Source: CAZWSX01 sp964636985
GTDB lineage: Bacteria > Planctomycetota > Planctomycetia > Pirellulales > Pirellulaceae
Direction of reading: 5' to 3'
Assembly: GCA_964636985.1 (NCBI GenBank)
Contig: CAZWSX010000032.1
Coordinates: 1-63,258, forward strand
Length of the DNA stretch: 63,258 nucleotides
Both the position numbers and the translations under genes were made by a program. Within the stretch, counting starts at the first letter, position 1; the number at the start of each line of letters is the position of its first letter. The notes below the pieces were generated by a model. It had not been told where the DNA came from, searched no databases, and saw nothing but the letters and a program-made list of their open reading frames with translations. This document shows, in pieces, positions 49,750 to 59,789 of this stretch.

Positions 49750-51078
49750 ATGTCGCTTGAAACTACCGGCTCGCCGCTTTGCGGAGGCTTTGGCCATTTT
49801 TCTCGCCGCGGTCTGCTGAAAGCGACGGCGCTGGGTGGCTCCGCCTGGCTGACCGGCGTCGCACAGCAACTTGCTCGGGCCAGCGAGAAAGCGCCATCCG
49901 GCGCACCGGCCCGCAGTGTGATTGTGGTTTGGCTTGGTGGAGGCCCCAGCCAGTTCGACACGTTCGATCCTAAGCCCGGCACGAAATACGGCGGCGGAGT
50001 CGAAGCCCGTAAAACGGCATCGGCCGATATCTCGATCGCCAAGGGTTTCGAGCAACTGGCCGACCAGATGCATCACATCTCCCTCGTGCGCAGCGTGATG
50101 AGCAAGGAAGGGGACCACGAGCGGGCCACCTACACGCTCAAAACCGGCTATCGCCCCGATCCGACGGTAATTCACCCAGCCATCGGCGCCATTTTGTGCC
50201 ACGAGACGACCGACGCCATCGACATTCCCCGGCACGTTTCCATTCTGCCCGACCAATGGTCGGCTCGCGGCGGATACCTAGGCGACAAGTACGATGCCTT
50301 CCGCGTTCCCGATCCCGTGAACGATGTGCCCGACGTCACTTCGTTGATGGCCAAGAACGAACCGGAGCGTTACAACCGTCGGTTCGCCGATTTGGATGTC
50401 GTCGAAAAGCAGTTCGCCCGTCGCCGCCGCCCTTCGCTCGAGAAGGATCGTACGCTCCACCGCGCCACAGTCGACGCAGCCCGCCGGATGATGACTTCCG
50501 AACAGTTGGCCGCGTTCAACGTGAACACGGCCACCGAAGAGGAACGAAAGGAGTTCGGCGACACCAACTTCGGCCGCGGCTGCTTGACCGCCTTGCGGCT
50601 GATCGAGTGCGGCGTCCGTTGCGTGGAAGTGACGATGAGCGCCTGGGACACCCACGCCAACAACGAGGAGTATTGCAAGGAGAACATTGCAATACTCGAT
50701 CCCTCCTACGCGGCGTTGATCCGTCAATTGGAAGTCCGCAAGTTGCTCGACCACACTATCGTGATCTGTTGTGGCGAGTTCGGCCGGACGCCGACGATCA
50801 ACCCGCTAGGTGGGCGCGATCACTGGCCGCACGGCTTCACCGTCGCGCTCGCAGGCGGCGGCATCCGCGGTGGGCGAGTCATCGGCGAGACCTCGGCCGA
50901 AGTCGACGTGGACGACAAGGACCGCGAAAAATATGTCCGCGATCCGCGGCACGTTGACGACATCCACGCCACGGTGCTGAAGTCGCTGGGGATCGATTAC
51001 TCGACCGAGATCATGACACCCATCCAACGTCCGCTCGCGTACAGCACCGGCAAGCCAATCCAAGAATTGCTGGACTGA
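49750..51078 (+). CDS. DUF1501 protein, second copy
   Basis: The 442-residue protein starts at the ATG at 49750 (see the ribosome site). A twin-arginine-like signal is seen: HFSRRGLLKATALGGSAWLTG, followed by an Ala-rich stretch. Family motifs are VVWLGGGPSQFDTFDPKPG, NFGRGCLTALRLIECGVRCVEV, CCGEFGRTPTINPLGGRDHWPHGF and DDIHATVLKSLGIDY. It is paired with the preceding DUF1549/DUF1553 gene, as at the left end of the window. The reaction is unknown. Confidence 0.93.
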   Translation: MSLETTGSPLCGGFGHFSRRGLLKATALGGSAWLTGVAQQLARASEKAPSGAPARSVIVVWLGGGPSQFDTFDPKPGTKYGGGVEARKTASADISIAKGFEQLADQMHHISLVRSVMSKEGDHERATYTLKTGYRPDPTVIHPAIGAILCHETTDAIDIPRHVSILPDQWSARGGYLGDKYDAFRVPDPVNDVPDVTSLMAKNEPERYNRRFADLDVVEKQFARRRRPSLEKDRTLHRATVDAARRMMTSEQLAAFNVNTATEEERKEFGDTNFGRGCLTALRLIECGVRCVEVTMSAWDTHANNEEYCKENIAILDPSYAALIRQLEVRKLLDHTIVICCGEFGRTPTINPLGGRDHWPHGFTVALAGGGIRGGRVIGETSAEVDVDDKDREKYVRDPRHVDDIHATVLKSLGIDYSTEIMTPIQRPLAYSTGKPIQELLD

Positions 51079-51184
51079 TCCCGTAGCCGCGTTCACCAGA
51101 ACGCGGTCGGTGACGCGGCGAAACCGAAGATGCTCGAATCACCCAGTACCCAAACTCCACCTTCCGCACTCTTGGCGAGTACGG

Positions 51185-52339
51185 CTACTTCCCAGACTGC
51201 ATCGCGTTGCGCGCGGCGATTACCTTAGCGATCGCCGCCGTCGCATTGTCGGCCAGCGCCGTCAGATGCCCCATCTTCCGCCCCACGCGCGGCTCTGCTT
51301 TGCCGTACAGGTGGAGCTTCACATCGCGATGGGCAAGCATGTCGCTCCACCGAGGTGGTTCCGGGAACCACTCGTCTCCCAGCAAGTTGGCCATCGCCGC
51401 GGGGCGAAGCAATTCGCCCGAGCCAAGAGGCAGCCCGCACACCGCCCGCACTTGCTGTTCGAACTGGCAGGTGACATGCGCATCGATCGTCAAGTGCCCC
51501 GAGTTGTGAGGCCGCGGCGCGAGTTCGTTGATCAGCAATTCGCCTTGCTTGGTGACAAAGAACTCGACGCACAAAGTGCCGATCACGTCGAGTTGCTTGA
51601 AGACCTCACGCGTAATTTCAATCGCTCGACGACTAACGGCCTCGGGAACAACGGCCGGAACCGACGAGATATCCAAAATGTGATTACGATGGGCGTTGAG
51701 CATCGGGCCGTACGCGACAAAGTCGCCAGCCAATCCCCGGGCACCGACGACCGAGACCTCGCAAGCGAAATCGATGAAGCCTTCCAGGATCAGTTCCTGC
51801 GACCCTAGCTGGTTCCAAGCCTTCTCGACATCAGGCGGCGTGTGAAGCTTGACTTGCCCTTTGCCGTCGTACCCCCAGGAGGCCGTCTTAAGCACCGCAG
51901 GCAAACCGAGCTTTGCGATGGCGGCATCGAGATCACTGCGCGAATTCACAGGCACAAACGGCGTGACAGGCAATCCATGATCGCGCAAGAACGATTTTTC
52001 GCGAACGCGATGTTGCGTGGTGTGCAGCACGCGTCCCGCGGGGCGGACCGGAGCATAGCGCTCGCAAACTTCGGTTGTCGAAGCCAGGACGTTCTCGAAT
52101 TCGAACGTCACCACCGAAACGCCCTGCGCGAATTTCGCCACGGCATCCAGGTCGTCGTACGCCGCGCGAATCTCGACGTCGGCAACTTGACCTGTCGGCG
52201 TGTCGTCGTCGGGCGACAATACGTGCACGCGGTAACCAAGCCGGCGCGCGCTAATCGCGAACATCCGCCCCAACTGGCCGCTTCCAAGAACGCCCAGTAC
52301 TGAACCGGGCTCAATCGCACGGCTGGCAGCCGTTGTCAT
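51185..52339 (-). CDS. purK: N5-carboxyaminoimidazole ribonucleotide synthase
   Basis: PurK uses ATP and bicarbonate to carboxylate aminoimidazole ribonucleotide in purine synthesis. The 384-residue ATP-grasp protein shows the N-terminal VLGVLGSGQLGRMFAISARR (14-33), LPAVLKTASWGYDGKGQVKL and LILEGFIDFACEVSVV of the ATP-grasp fold, and ELAPRPHNSGHLTIDA with the metal/substrate site. The ATG overlaps the purE stop by 4 bp (ATGA), so purE and purK are translationally coupled and in the usual order. Confidence 0.97.
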   Translation of the reverse strand: MTTAASRAIEPGSVLGVLGSGQLGRMFAISARRLGYRVHVLSPDDDTPTGQVADVEIRAAYDDLDAVAKFAQGVSVVTFEFENVLASTTEVCERYAPVRPAGRVLHTTQHRVREKSFLRDHGLPVTPFVPVNSRSDLDAAIAKLGLPAVLKTASWGYDGKGQVKLHTPPDVEKAWNQLGSQELILEGFIDFACEVSVVGARGLAGDFVAYGPMLNAHRNHILDISSVPAVVPEAVSRRAIEITREVFKQLDVIGTLCVEFFVTKQGELLINELAPRPHNSGHLTIDAHVTCQFEQQVRAVCGLPLGSGELLRPAAMANLLGDEWFPEPPRWSDMLAHRDVKLHLYGKAEPRVGRKMGHLTALADNATAAIAKVIAARNAMQSGK

Positions 52340-52845
52340 AGGTTGCCACCTTCGAGAACGAGCGCTGCTTGTTGCTGCATGTGGGCGTGGAGTTTCGTTC
52401 GCAATTCAGGACGAGTCGTCGCGAGAATTCGCACAGCCAAAAGTCCCGCGTTCTTCGCTCCGGCCTCGCCAATCGCGAGCGTTCCCACGGGGATTCCGCC
52501 CGGCATTTGTACGATGGAAAGAAGCGAGTCGAGTCCGTTCAACGCTTTGCTCTGCACGGGAACGCCTAGTACCGGCAACACCGTGAGCGATGCAACCATG
52601 CCCGGCAAGTGGGCCGCTCCGCCGGCGCCGGCGATAATCACTTCCAGCCCGCGCGACTCGGCTTCCTTGGCGTACTCGACCATCGTCTCAGGCGTACGAT
52701 GGGCTGAGACGACCCGCTTCTCGCAAGGAATGCCGAATTGCATCAACATCGAGAAGGCGTGCTGCATGGTGTCCCAATCGGACTTGCTCCCCATGATGAC
52801 GCCCACGAGCGGTCGTGGCAGATCGGCTTGATTATTAGCGGCCAC
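52336..52845 (-). CDS. purE: N5-carboxyaminoimidazole ribonucleotide mutase
   Basis: PurE moves the carboxyl group of PurK's product to carbon 4. The motifs are GVIMGSKSDWDTMQHA, VVSAHRTPETMVEYA, VIIAGAGGAAHLPGMVASLT and LPVLGVPVQSKALNGLDSLLSIVQMPGGIPVGT, the standard PurE core. The start is uncertain: GTG at 52845 gives about 12 residues before the core and has GGGA 9 bases upstream, while a farther GTG at 52887 gives 26 residues. The shorter form (169 residues) fits the family better. It is coupled to purK downstream by a 4-bp overlap. Confidence 0.93.
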   Translation of the reverse strand: MAANNQADLPRPLVGVIMGSKSDWDTMQHAFSMLMQFGIPCEKRVVSAHRTPETMVEYAKEAESRGLEVIIAGAGGAAHLPGMVASLTVLPVLGVPVQSKALNGLDSLLSIVQMPGGIPVGTLAIGEAGAKNAGLLAVRILATTRPELRTKLHAHMQQQAALVLEGGNL

Positions 52846-53056
52846 GGGAGTGATTCCCAGCAAAGCGTGTACGGGCACATTCCGCACTGCGCCGGGCGCA
52901 GAATGAATAAGCCTCGAATGTCTCGCGCCGGCTCCGCTTTGACAAGGGCCACGTCAGGGTGGATTGCCTCATCCACCCATGCAGGTACCCATTCGCCCAG
53001 TTCAGGGTGCCTAGCCCAGACCTCACAGTCCAGAATCGTGGCGAACGAACAGTGAA

Positions 53057-53887
53057 TTACTCGATTGTCACTTTCCGGACGAGCTTGCGCAGTTCGGCCA
53101 ATTGTTCGCCTTTGGCGGCGTCGGAGAGGGGATTCTCGTTCAAATAGATCTCGCAGTAGGGGGCGAATCGCCGCATCCCTTCCTGATCGCGTTTGGCCAT
53201 ATCGAGCAGCACGTTCAGATTCTCGATCTTGTTGCGTTCCAGGAATAGGAACTTGAGTTGGTTCAAGTTGGCCAGCGGCGACAGGTCCGAGATGCCGCAA
53301 CCTTTCACATCGAGCGTGCTGAGGCTCTTGCTCTCGGCCAGTGGCTTGAGATCGGCGGCCGGATTGTTTTCCAGGTAAACCGACCAGACCTTCTTGCAGT
53401 TGGCCAGCGGGGCCAGGTCCTTCACCTGGTTGCCTGACAGGAACAGCGTCCGCAAGTTCGTCATTTTGCCCAGGGCGGCGATATCGCCGATCTGGTTTGC
53501 GTCGAGCTTGAGGTACTGGATTTCGGTCAACTCGGTCAGCGGCGCGATATCGACGATTTTGTTTTTCGACAGATCGAGCCATTGAATCCGCTTGAGATCC
53601 TTGAGCGGTGAAACATCGACGATCTCGTTGCCGCCGAGATTCACCTGCGCCAGCGACTTGCACTTTTCGAGGCCGGCCAAGTTGGTGATTCCCTTGCCTA
53701 CCCCTTCGACGACGCTGATGTTCTTCACATCGTCTTCGGTGAGCGGCATGTCGTTGTTGCGTTTTTCGAAGACTTGTTTGCGAACCGCGTTTTCCAGGTT
53801 CTTATCGGGAAACAGGTTCTGGCCAAACGCTATCGAAACAGGGGCAACCAACACCAAAGCGAAGAGGGCAGCGAAGCGAACCAACAT
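53057..53887 (-). CDS. Exported leucine-rich-repeat protein
   Basis: From the ATG at 53887 the protein has 276 residues; the longer frame to 53971 adds 28 residues before the signal. A signal peptide (MLVRFAALFALVLVAPVSIAFGQ) is followed by an internalin-like N-cap (FPDKNLENAVRKQVF) and about seven or eight 22-residue leucine-rich repeats from residue 70 to 230. Examples are LKRIQWLDLSKNKIVDIAPL and MTNLRTLFLSGNQVKDLAPL. Such solenoids bind proteins; here outside the cytoplasm. The partner is unknown. Confidence 0.9.
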   Translation of the reverse strand: MLVRFAALFALVLVAPVSIAFGQNLFPDKNLENAVRKQVFEKRNNDMPLTEDDVKNISVVEGVGKGITNLAGLEKCKSLAQVNLGGNEIVDVSPLKDLKRIQWLDLSKNKIVDIAPLTELTEIQYLKLDANQIGDIAALGKMTNLRTLFLSGNQVKDLAPLANCKKVWSVYLENNPAADLKPLAESKSLSTLDVKGCGISDLSPLANLNQLKFLFLERNKIENLNVLLDMAKRDQEGMRRFAPYCEIYLNENPLSDAAKGEQLAELRKLVRKVTIE

Positions 53888-54039
53888 GAGAGCAACCTCA
53901 AGAGGAATCGGCACGAGGGGAAACAAGGTGGGCTCGCCGGCCGGACGCCTTGCGAGGGACCAGAAAACCAACTTGGTCCACCTTTAAGGATAGTTCGCCC
54001 AGAGCCCTTTTGCCACCAACCCCCGATCGGTGAACTGGC

Positions 54040-56697
54040 CTACTTCTGGCCGCGATCGAGGGCCTGGTCCTGCCATTTTTTAAGTTTGGCCAAGGCATCC
54101 AGAGGCGTCAGGCCATGGATATCGAGGGCCTTGAGTTCGTCGACGATGGGGTCTTCCATACTGAAGAGCGTGAGCTGGATTTGCCCCTTGCGGCGTTTGG
54201 TCCGCTGATTCGACATCTTCGGTTTCCCCTCGACGTCGAAGTGCTCCGCCTCCAAGTGGGCCATGATGTCTTTGGCCCGCTCGTTCACCTCGCGTGGAAT
54301 CCCGGCCAATCGGGCAACATGGATGCCGTAGCTTTTGTCAGCGGCCCCCGGCACGATCTTGTGAAGAAAGACGACGTTCTCTTCCCACTCCCGCACCGCC
54401 ACGTTCAAGTTGCGAACGTCGTTGAGTGAACCCGCCAGATCGGTGAGCTCGTGGTAGTGGGTAGCAAAAAGTGTGCGGCACCCAATTCGGTCGTGGAGAT
54501 GCTCGACGATCGCCCAAGCAAGTGAAACGCCGTCGTACGTACTGGTACCGCGGCCGATTTCATCGAGAACGACTAGACTTCGCGGCGTTGCCGTATTGAG
54601 AATCCGCGCCGTCTCGGTCATTTCGACCATGAACGTACTTTGCCCGCGTGAGAGTTCGTCGCTCGCGCCGATCCGTGCGAAGATCCGATCGCACACACCG
54701 ATGATGCATTCCCGTGCCGGGACGAACGAACCCATTTGCGCCATCAATGTCAGCAGCGCCGCCTGGCGGATGTACGTGCTTTTGCCCGCCATGTTGGGGC
54801 CGGTGATCAGTGCGATCTTCCCGTTTTCGCCACCTAACTCGATATCGTTGGGGACGAAGGTTCCTGATTGTTCGCGAGCATCGAGAACCGGATGCCGTCC
54901 ATCAATAACTCGAAGAATCGGCTCATCGACCATCCGCGGCCGGCAGTAGCCCCGCATCTTGGCGAGTTCGGCCAGCCCGCATAGCACGTCGAGTTCCGCC
55001 AGCACTTGCGCTACGGCCACCAAACGCTTGGCTTGCAAATGAACGAGCTCGCGCAGCTTGAGGAACAAGTCGTATTCGAGCTCCTTCGATTTCTCGTCGG
55101 CCGAGAGGACTTGCTCTTCGTACTCCTTGAGTTCCGGCGTGATGAACCGCTCGCCGTTTTTAATCGTTTGCTTGCGAATGTAGTCGGCCGGAACTTTGCC
55201 TTGATGGGTGTTGGTAACTTCGATGTAGTAACCGAAGACCTTGTTGTAACCCACCTTCAGGCTGGGAATACTCGTGCGTTCGATCTGCGCCGATTGGTAC
55301 TGGGCAATCCATTGTTTGCCGCCGGCTGCCAGGTCACGAAGCCGATCAAGCTCAGCATTAAACCCTGGCCGAATGAAGCCCCCTTCTCGGGCCAGGAGCG
55401 GCGCCTCGTCGACAATCGCCTTTTCCAGCTGCGCCCGCAGATCGGGGCACAGATCAAGCCGCTGTTCTATTTGTTGAAGCAACGGGCTTTTTCGTGCCGT
55501 GAGTCGAGCCTTCGTCTGGGGCAAACTGGCAAGTGTACGTCCCACGAACTGCAAGTCGCGAGGGCTTGCTCGGCCAGTCGTCACTCGCGCGAGCAACCGT
55601 TCGAGATCGTACGTGCCACGAAGGCTTTCCCGGAGCTCGCGCCGCAATGGCGTGTCGTCAACCAGTTCGCCAACGGCGGCCAGACGTAGCTCGATCGGCT
55701 CGCGCTGAGCCAGCGGATTCGCCAGCCAGTCGGCCTGCAAGCGCGAGCCCATCGGAGTGACCGTGTAGTCAATCGCCGAAAGGAGTGATCCACCGCGGTC
55801 GCCCGTGCGGATGGTGCGCGTGATCTCCAGCCCGCGCCTTGTCGCTTCGTCGATTTCCAGGACCTCGCCGCCGCGGTAGGGGACGAGCCGATCGAAGTGA
55901 TCGAGTGACGCCTTTTGCGTCTCCTGCAAGTATTCCAGGATCGCGCCGGCCGCCCGTATGGCCGAGTTGTCCTCGGCATCGATGCCGAACCCTTCGAGCG
56001 TAATCGTGCCGAAGTGTTTCTTAAGGCCGTTGTGCGCGTGATCGAAACCAAAGGCCCACGCCGGGCGACGCGTCCACAATGGACCTTCGCCGTTTAGCTT
56101 CCCGGCAGCCGCTTGCGCCATAAACTGCGGGGCGCCGGGGTTGTCGCGAGGTCCTTCCGCGATCAAGCATTCGGCCGGCGCGATCCGAGCCAATTCATCC
56201 GGCACTTGCGATTGCCGCACGACGGCCGCGAAGAAGCGGCCCGTGGATAATTCCGCCCACGAAAGGCCCCACAGAGAGTTCGCGTCGTAGCGGTCTTTGC
56301 CGGCGGGCTCAGCCAGCGCCGCGAGATAACAGCTCTCGCGCGGATTGAGCAGCGCGTCGTCCGTCAGCGTGCCGGGCGTGACGACGCGGGCGATCTCGCG
56401 CTTGACGATCCCCACCGCTTGCTTGGGGTCTTCCATCTGCTCGCAAACGGCGGCGCGGTAACCAGCGCCGATTAGTTTGCCGAGATAGTTTTCCAACTGA
56501 TGGTGGGGGAAGCCCGCCATCGGGATCGGATTCTCCCCTTTGTCGCGACTGGTGAGCGTGAGCCCCAGAACGCGGGCAGCTGTCTTGGCGTCGTCGTGGA
56601 ACAACTCATAAAAGTCGCCCATCCGGAAAAGCAGCAGGGCATCGCCGGCCAGCGCCTTGGCATCGTGGTACTGCTGCATCATGGGGGTATGAGCCAT
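54040..56697 (-). CDS. mutS: DNA mismatch repair protein MutS
   Basis: MutS recognises base mismatches and small loops and recruits MutL. The 885-residue protein is of full length: the mismatch-contacting F-Y-E motif in MGDFYELFHDDA (about 26-37), connector and lever domains in the middle, the Walker A loop TGPNMAGKSTYIRQ (about 640), Walker B in LVVLDEIGRGTSTYDGVSLAW, and the C-terminal helix-turn-helix with GIPREVNERAKDIM. The terminal ELKALDIHGLTPLDALAKL segment is the usual MutS tail. No mutL is adjacent. Confidence 0.98.
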   Translation of the reverse strand: MAHTPMMQQYHDAKALAGDALLLFRMGDFYELFHDDAKTAARVLGLTLTSRDKGENPIPMAGFPHHQLENYLGKLIGAGYRAAVCEQMEDPKQAVGIVKREIARVVTPGTLTDDALLNPRESCYLAALAEPAGKDRYDANSLWGLSWAELSTGRFFAAVVRQSQVPDELARIAPAECLIAEGPRDNPGAPQFMAQAAAGKLNGEGPLWTRRPAWAFGFDHAHNGLKKHFGTITLEGFGIDAEDNSAIRAAGAILEYLQETQKASLDHFDRLVPYRGGEVLEIDEATRRGLEITRTIRTGDRGGSLLSAIDYTVTPMGSRLQADWLANPLAQREPIELRLAAVGELVDDTPLRRELRESLRGTYDLERLLARVTTGRASPRDLQFVGRTLASLPQTKARLTARKSPLLQQIEQRLDLCPDLRAQLEKAIVDEAPLLAREGGFIRPGFNAELDRLRDLAAGGKQWIAQYQSAQIERTSIPSLKVGYNKVFGYYIEVTNTHQGKVPADYIRKQTIKNGERFITPELKEYEEQVLSADEKSKELEYDLFLKLRELVHLQAKRLVAVAQVLAELDVLCGLAELAKMRGYCRPRMVDEPILRVIDGRHPVLDAREQSGTFVPNDIELGGENGKIALITGPNMAGKSTYIRQAALLTLMAQMGSFVPARECIIGVCDRIFARIGASDELSRGQSTFMVEMTETARILNTATPRSLVVLDEIGRGTSTYDGVSLAWAIVEHLHDRIGCRTLFATHYHELTDLAGSLNDVRNLNVAVREWEENVVFLHKIVPGAADKSYGIHVARLAGIPREVNERAKDIMAHLEAEHFDVEGKPKMSNQRTKRRKGQIQLTLFSMEDPIVDELKALDIHGLTPLDALAKLKKWQDQALDRGQK

Positions 56698-56965
56698 GAG
56701 GCGAATGTACCGCAGCAGCGCGGGTTCACAAGGGCAGGGAGGAAATGCGGTTCGAGAGTCTCGTCGGTCGCGTTACCGAAGTTTGACGAGAGGTGGGGAG
56801 AAGGGGAGTCGAAGGAGAGTGGGGGTGGGCTTCGGGGGCAATCATTAATCGATTGATGATTGCTGATTTGTGATTTGCGAAGTGAAATGCCTCGCGCATT
56901 TCGAACTTGATTCCTCTTTGTGTCTTCGTGGCTTTGTGTGAAACACAGAGAGGAGTAACGGCCCG

Positions 56966-58312
56966 CTACACCAATTCCCGCATCGGCATCACGCCGGGGG
57001 TGATCAGGCTTTGAGGCCGTCCGCGGAAATCGAAGATGCGTTCGACGCCTGAGGGGCCGATGCCGAGGTGGTGGTACAGAGTGGCGTGGACTTCTTCGAA
57101 CGTGACGGGGCGATTGATTACTTCGCCGCCGAGACGGTCGGTGGCGCCAATCACTTGGCCCATCTTCATGCCGCCGCCCGCGATCAGCGCGTTGGAGACG
57201 CGCGGCCAGTGATCGCGGCCGGCATCCTTGTTAATCGTTGGAGTGCGGCCGAATTCGCCCCAAGCGACGACGGCCACGTCCTTGTCGAGTCCGCGGTCGT
57301 GTAGATCGGAGATCAGAGCGGCCAGGCCCTTATCGAATATGGGCAATTCCTTGCGGCAGTTCTGGAAGTTCTGCCCGTGGAAGTCCCAGAAGCTGTAGTT
57401 CACCGTCACGACGCGAGCACCCGCTTCGACCAGTCGCCGGGCCAATAGAAAATTCTGCGGCACGCGCGGGGCACCGTCGCCTTGGGCTCGATCAGGATTG
57501 TCGTAGCCGTAGCGGTCGCGGATCTCTTTGGGCTCTTTGCTGATATCGAGCGCATCGAACAACTCGCTCGACGTGAGAATCCCCATCGCCCGTTGGGTGA
57601 ATACATCCATCCCCTGCATGGAACCCTTTTGGTCCCACTGCCGACGGAAGTGGTCGACGCTGGTGAGCAAGTTGCGGCGATTGTCCAAGCGATCCGACGT
57701 GATCCCTTGCAGAACCAAATCGGTGCGGCCCTCGCCCATGGGGCGGAACGACGAGTGACCCAGGCCCAGGAAGCCGGCCGTCGGTTCGTTGTAGGGCTTG
57801 TGCTGTGTCGTGTAGCAAAGGCTCACGAACGGCGGGATGCCCTCAGCCGTCGGGCCTTGCGCGCGGGAAACGGCCGATCCGAAGTGAGGCCAGCCGCCTG
57901 CCGGTTCTTGCCGCTGCTCGTGACCGGTGAAGCATTGGTAGCCCCAATGTTCGCCGTTGGCGCCGACGATCGTGCGAACGGGTGCGCACTTGTCCATGAT
58001 CTTCGCGAGGTTGGGCATCAACTCGCAAACTTCGATCCCTGGGACGTTGGTCGCGATGGGTGCGAACTCACCGCGAACTTCGGCGGGAGCGTCCATCTTG
58101 AGGTCGTACATGTCCTGGTGCGGCGGGCCACCACACATGTAGATCATGATCACCGATTTGAAGCTGCGCTTTTTGTTCGCTTCTTCCGCGGCCAAGATTT
58201 GCGGCAAGGCCAGGCCACCCATCCCCAGCGCGCCGATCTGAACGAAGCCGCGGCGAGAAACACCATTGCAGTGCCGTCGAGGAGTTGCGTCAGAGCTGGC
58301 AATCGAGAGCAT
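56966..58312 (-). CDS. DUF1501 protein, third copy
   Basis: The 448-residue protein has an export signal (CNGVSRRGFVQIGALGMGGLALPQ; twin arginine) and DUF1501 motifs: IYMCGGPPHQDMYDLK, APVRTIVGANGEHWGYQCFTG, NFLLARRLVEAGARVVTVNYSFWD, AWGEFGRTPTINKDAGRDHW and EVHATLYHHLGI. It is a closer relative of the next gene than of the copies at 741 and 49750, differing in the GGPPHQDMYDL start of the catalytic part. It lies 63 bp downstream of that gene on the same strand, so the pair arose by tandem duplication or was acquired together. Confidence 0.93.
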   Translation of the reverse strand: MLSIASSDATPRRHCNGVSRRGFVQIGALGMGGLALPQILAAEEANKKRSFKSVIMIYMCGGPPHQDMYDLKMDAPAEVRGEFAPIATNVPGIEVCELMPNLAKIMDKCAPVRTIVGANGEHWGYQCFTGHEQRQEPAGGWPHFGSAVSRAQGPTAEGIPPFVSLCYTTQHKPYNEPTAGFLGLGHSSFRPMGEGRTDLVLQGITSDRLDNRRNLLTSVDHFRRQWDQKGSMQGMDVFTQRAMGILTSSELFDALDISKEPKEIRDRYGYDNPDRAQGDGAPRVPQNFLLARRLVEAGARVVTVNYSFWDFHGQNFQNCRKELPIFDKGLAALISDLHDRGLDKDVAVVAWGEFGRTPTINKDAGRDHWPRVSNALIAGGGMKMGQVIGATDRLGGEVINRPVTFEEVHATLYHHLGIGPSGVERIFDFRGRPQSLITPGVMPMRELV

Positions 58313-58375
58313 GAACGGGGCTTTCTGCTCGTAAGGCTGCGTGTTGGGCGGGCGCTTATTGAGTCGGGGAAACGA

Positions 58376-59737
58376 CTAGACCACTTCCTTCAGCGGCTCG
58401 ACGCCTTCGTCGACCAGGTATTGCGGGCGGCCTCGCAAGTCGAACTCGCGGATCGCTCGCAGGTTCAATCCCATGTTGTGGTAGAGCGTCGCCCACACTT
58501 CTTGGAACGTGACGGGGCGCTCGATCGGGTGTTCCCCAAAGCGATTCGTCTTACCGATGACCTGGCCCGTTCGCATGCCGCCGCCGGCGAGCAACGCGCA
58601 CGAAACTTGCGGCCAGTGGTCGCGGCCGGCATCCTTGTTGACCTTGGGCGTGCGGCCGAACTCGCCCCACACGACGACGGAGACATCTTTGTCCAATCCG
58701 CGTTCGTGCAGGTCAGTGACCAGAGCGTGGACCGCTCGGTCGAGCAACGGGAAGTCTTTGCGCGATTCGTTGAAGTGGTTGCCGTGCCAGTCCCACCGAG
58801 AGAAGTTGAGGGCGACGACGCGGGCACCGGCTTCCACCAGTCGGCGAGCAACCAGGAAATTCTCGGTCATGCTCGGCGCACCGTCGGCGCGGAACTTTGG
58901 ATCGCCTGCTCCGTATTTCTCAACGATCGCTTTGTCTTCCTTGGTGTAGTCGAGGGCGTCGGCCAGTTGGCTCGACGTCAGAATGCCCATCGCTTGTTGG
59001 CCGAACGTATCGAGCCCAGCCATCTTGCCCGTGTTATCGGCGTCCTTACGGAAGCGATCCATGGCTGCGCGAAGGCTGCCGCGATCTTGCAGGCGATCGA
59101 GCGTGATCCCCTTAAGGACCATGTTGTCGGTCCCCTTGAGTTCGTCGCGCCCGCCCACCAGCTTGAACGGCGAGTGAGCAATGCCCAGGAAGCCGCCGTC
59201 ACCATCGTAGCCCCAAGGCGCGTGGTCGGTCTTGTAGCACAAGCTCAAGAAGGGTGGGATGCTCTGGTTCACAGGGCCTTGGAGCTTGCTTACCCAAGCA
59301 CCAGCTGTTGGCCAGCCGCCGGCGGGAGCAGGATTGAGCGGCCGGCCCGTCATGCATTGGTAGGCGTCGTGGCCACCTGTCGCACCGACGATGGTGCGAA
59401 TAGGGACCAGCTTGTCCATAATCGTGGCAAGCTTGGGGAACAGTTCGCCGATCTCGATTCCCGAGACGTTAGTCGGGATCGCTTCGAACTCGCCTTTGAT
59501 CTCTCGCGGGGCATCGTTCTTGATGTCCCACATGTCTTGGTGCGGCGGGCCACCCGGCAAAAAGATGTTGATGATTGCTTTGTGGCTGCGCCCCGACTTT
59601 TGTTCGGCTTCGGCGCGCAGAATCGACGGCAGCGCAATGCCTCCTAAGGCCATGCCGCCAATCGTCAAAAAGTCACGTCGGGCGACTCCGTCGCAGTGGC
59701 TTTTGCCGTCGGGCTTACGGCCAAGAATGGTAAGCAT
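58376..59737 (-). CDS. DUF1501 protein, fourth copy
   Basis: The 453-residue protein starts with a twin-arginine-type signal, CDGVARRDFLTIGGMALGGI at about residues 16-35. Family blocks are IFLPGGPPHQDMWDIKNDAP, FLVARRLVEAGARVVALNFSRWDW, VWGEFGRTPKVNKDAGRDHW and EVWATLYHNMGLN. It is the upstream member of a tandem pair. No DUF1549/DUF1553 partner is beside the pair, unlike the two other DUF1501 genes in this window. Confidence 0.93.
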   Translation of the reverse strand: MLTILGRKPDGKSHCDGVARRDFLTIGGMALGGIALPSILRAEAEQKSGRSHKAIINIFLPGGPPHQDMWDIKNDAPREIKGEFEAIPTNVSGIEIGELFPKLATIMDKLVPIRTIVGATGGHDAYQCMTGRPLNPAPAGGWPTAGAWVSKLQGPVNQSIPPFLSLCYKTDHAPWGYDGDGGFLGIAHSPFKLVGGRDELKGTDNMVLKGITLDRLQDRGSLRAAMDRFRKDADNTGKMAGLDTFGQQAMGILTSSQLADALDYTKEDKAIVEKYGAGDPKFRADGAPSMTENFLVARRLVEAGARVVALNFSRWDWHGNHFNESRKDFPLLDRAVHALVTDLHERGLDKDVSVVVWGEFGRTPKVNKDAGRDHWPQVSCALLAGGGMRTGQVIGKTNRFGEHPIERPVTFQEVWATLYHNMGLNLRAIREFDLRGRPQYLVDEGVEPLKEVV

Positions 59738-59789
59738 AGGAGGTGCTCCCGGATTCCAGGGGGTGTCGGGCTATTGGCGAGGTGGGTGT

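Noticed and set aside
56790..56960. Terminator after the DUF1501 gene at 56966, from the CTCTGTGTT/ACACAAAG hairpin
   Set aside because: The stem is imperfect and no T tract follows it on the minus strand; it is only mentioned as similar in style to the palindrome at 59964.
57482..59647. A 721-residue plus-strand frame opposite the tandem DUF1501 genes
   Set aside because: It crosses two antisense genes and the gap between them and has no recognisable domain; chance frame.
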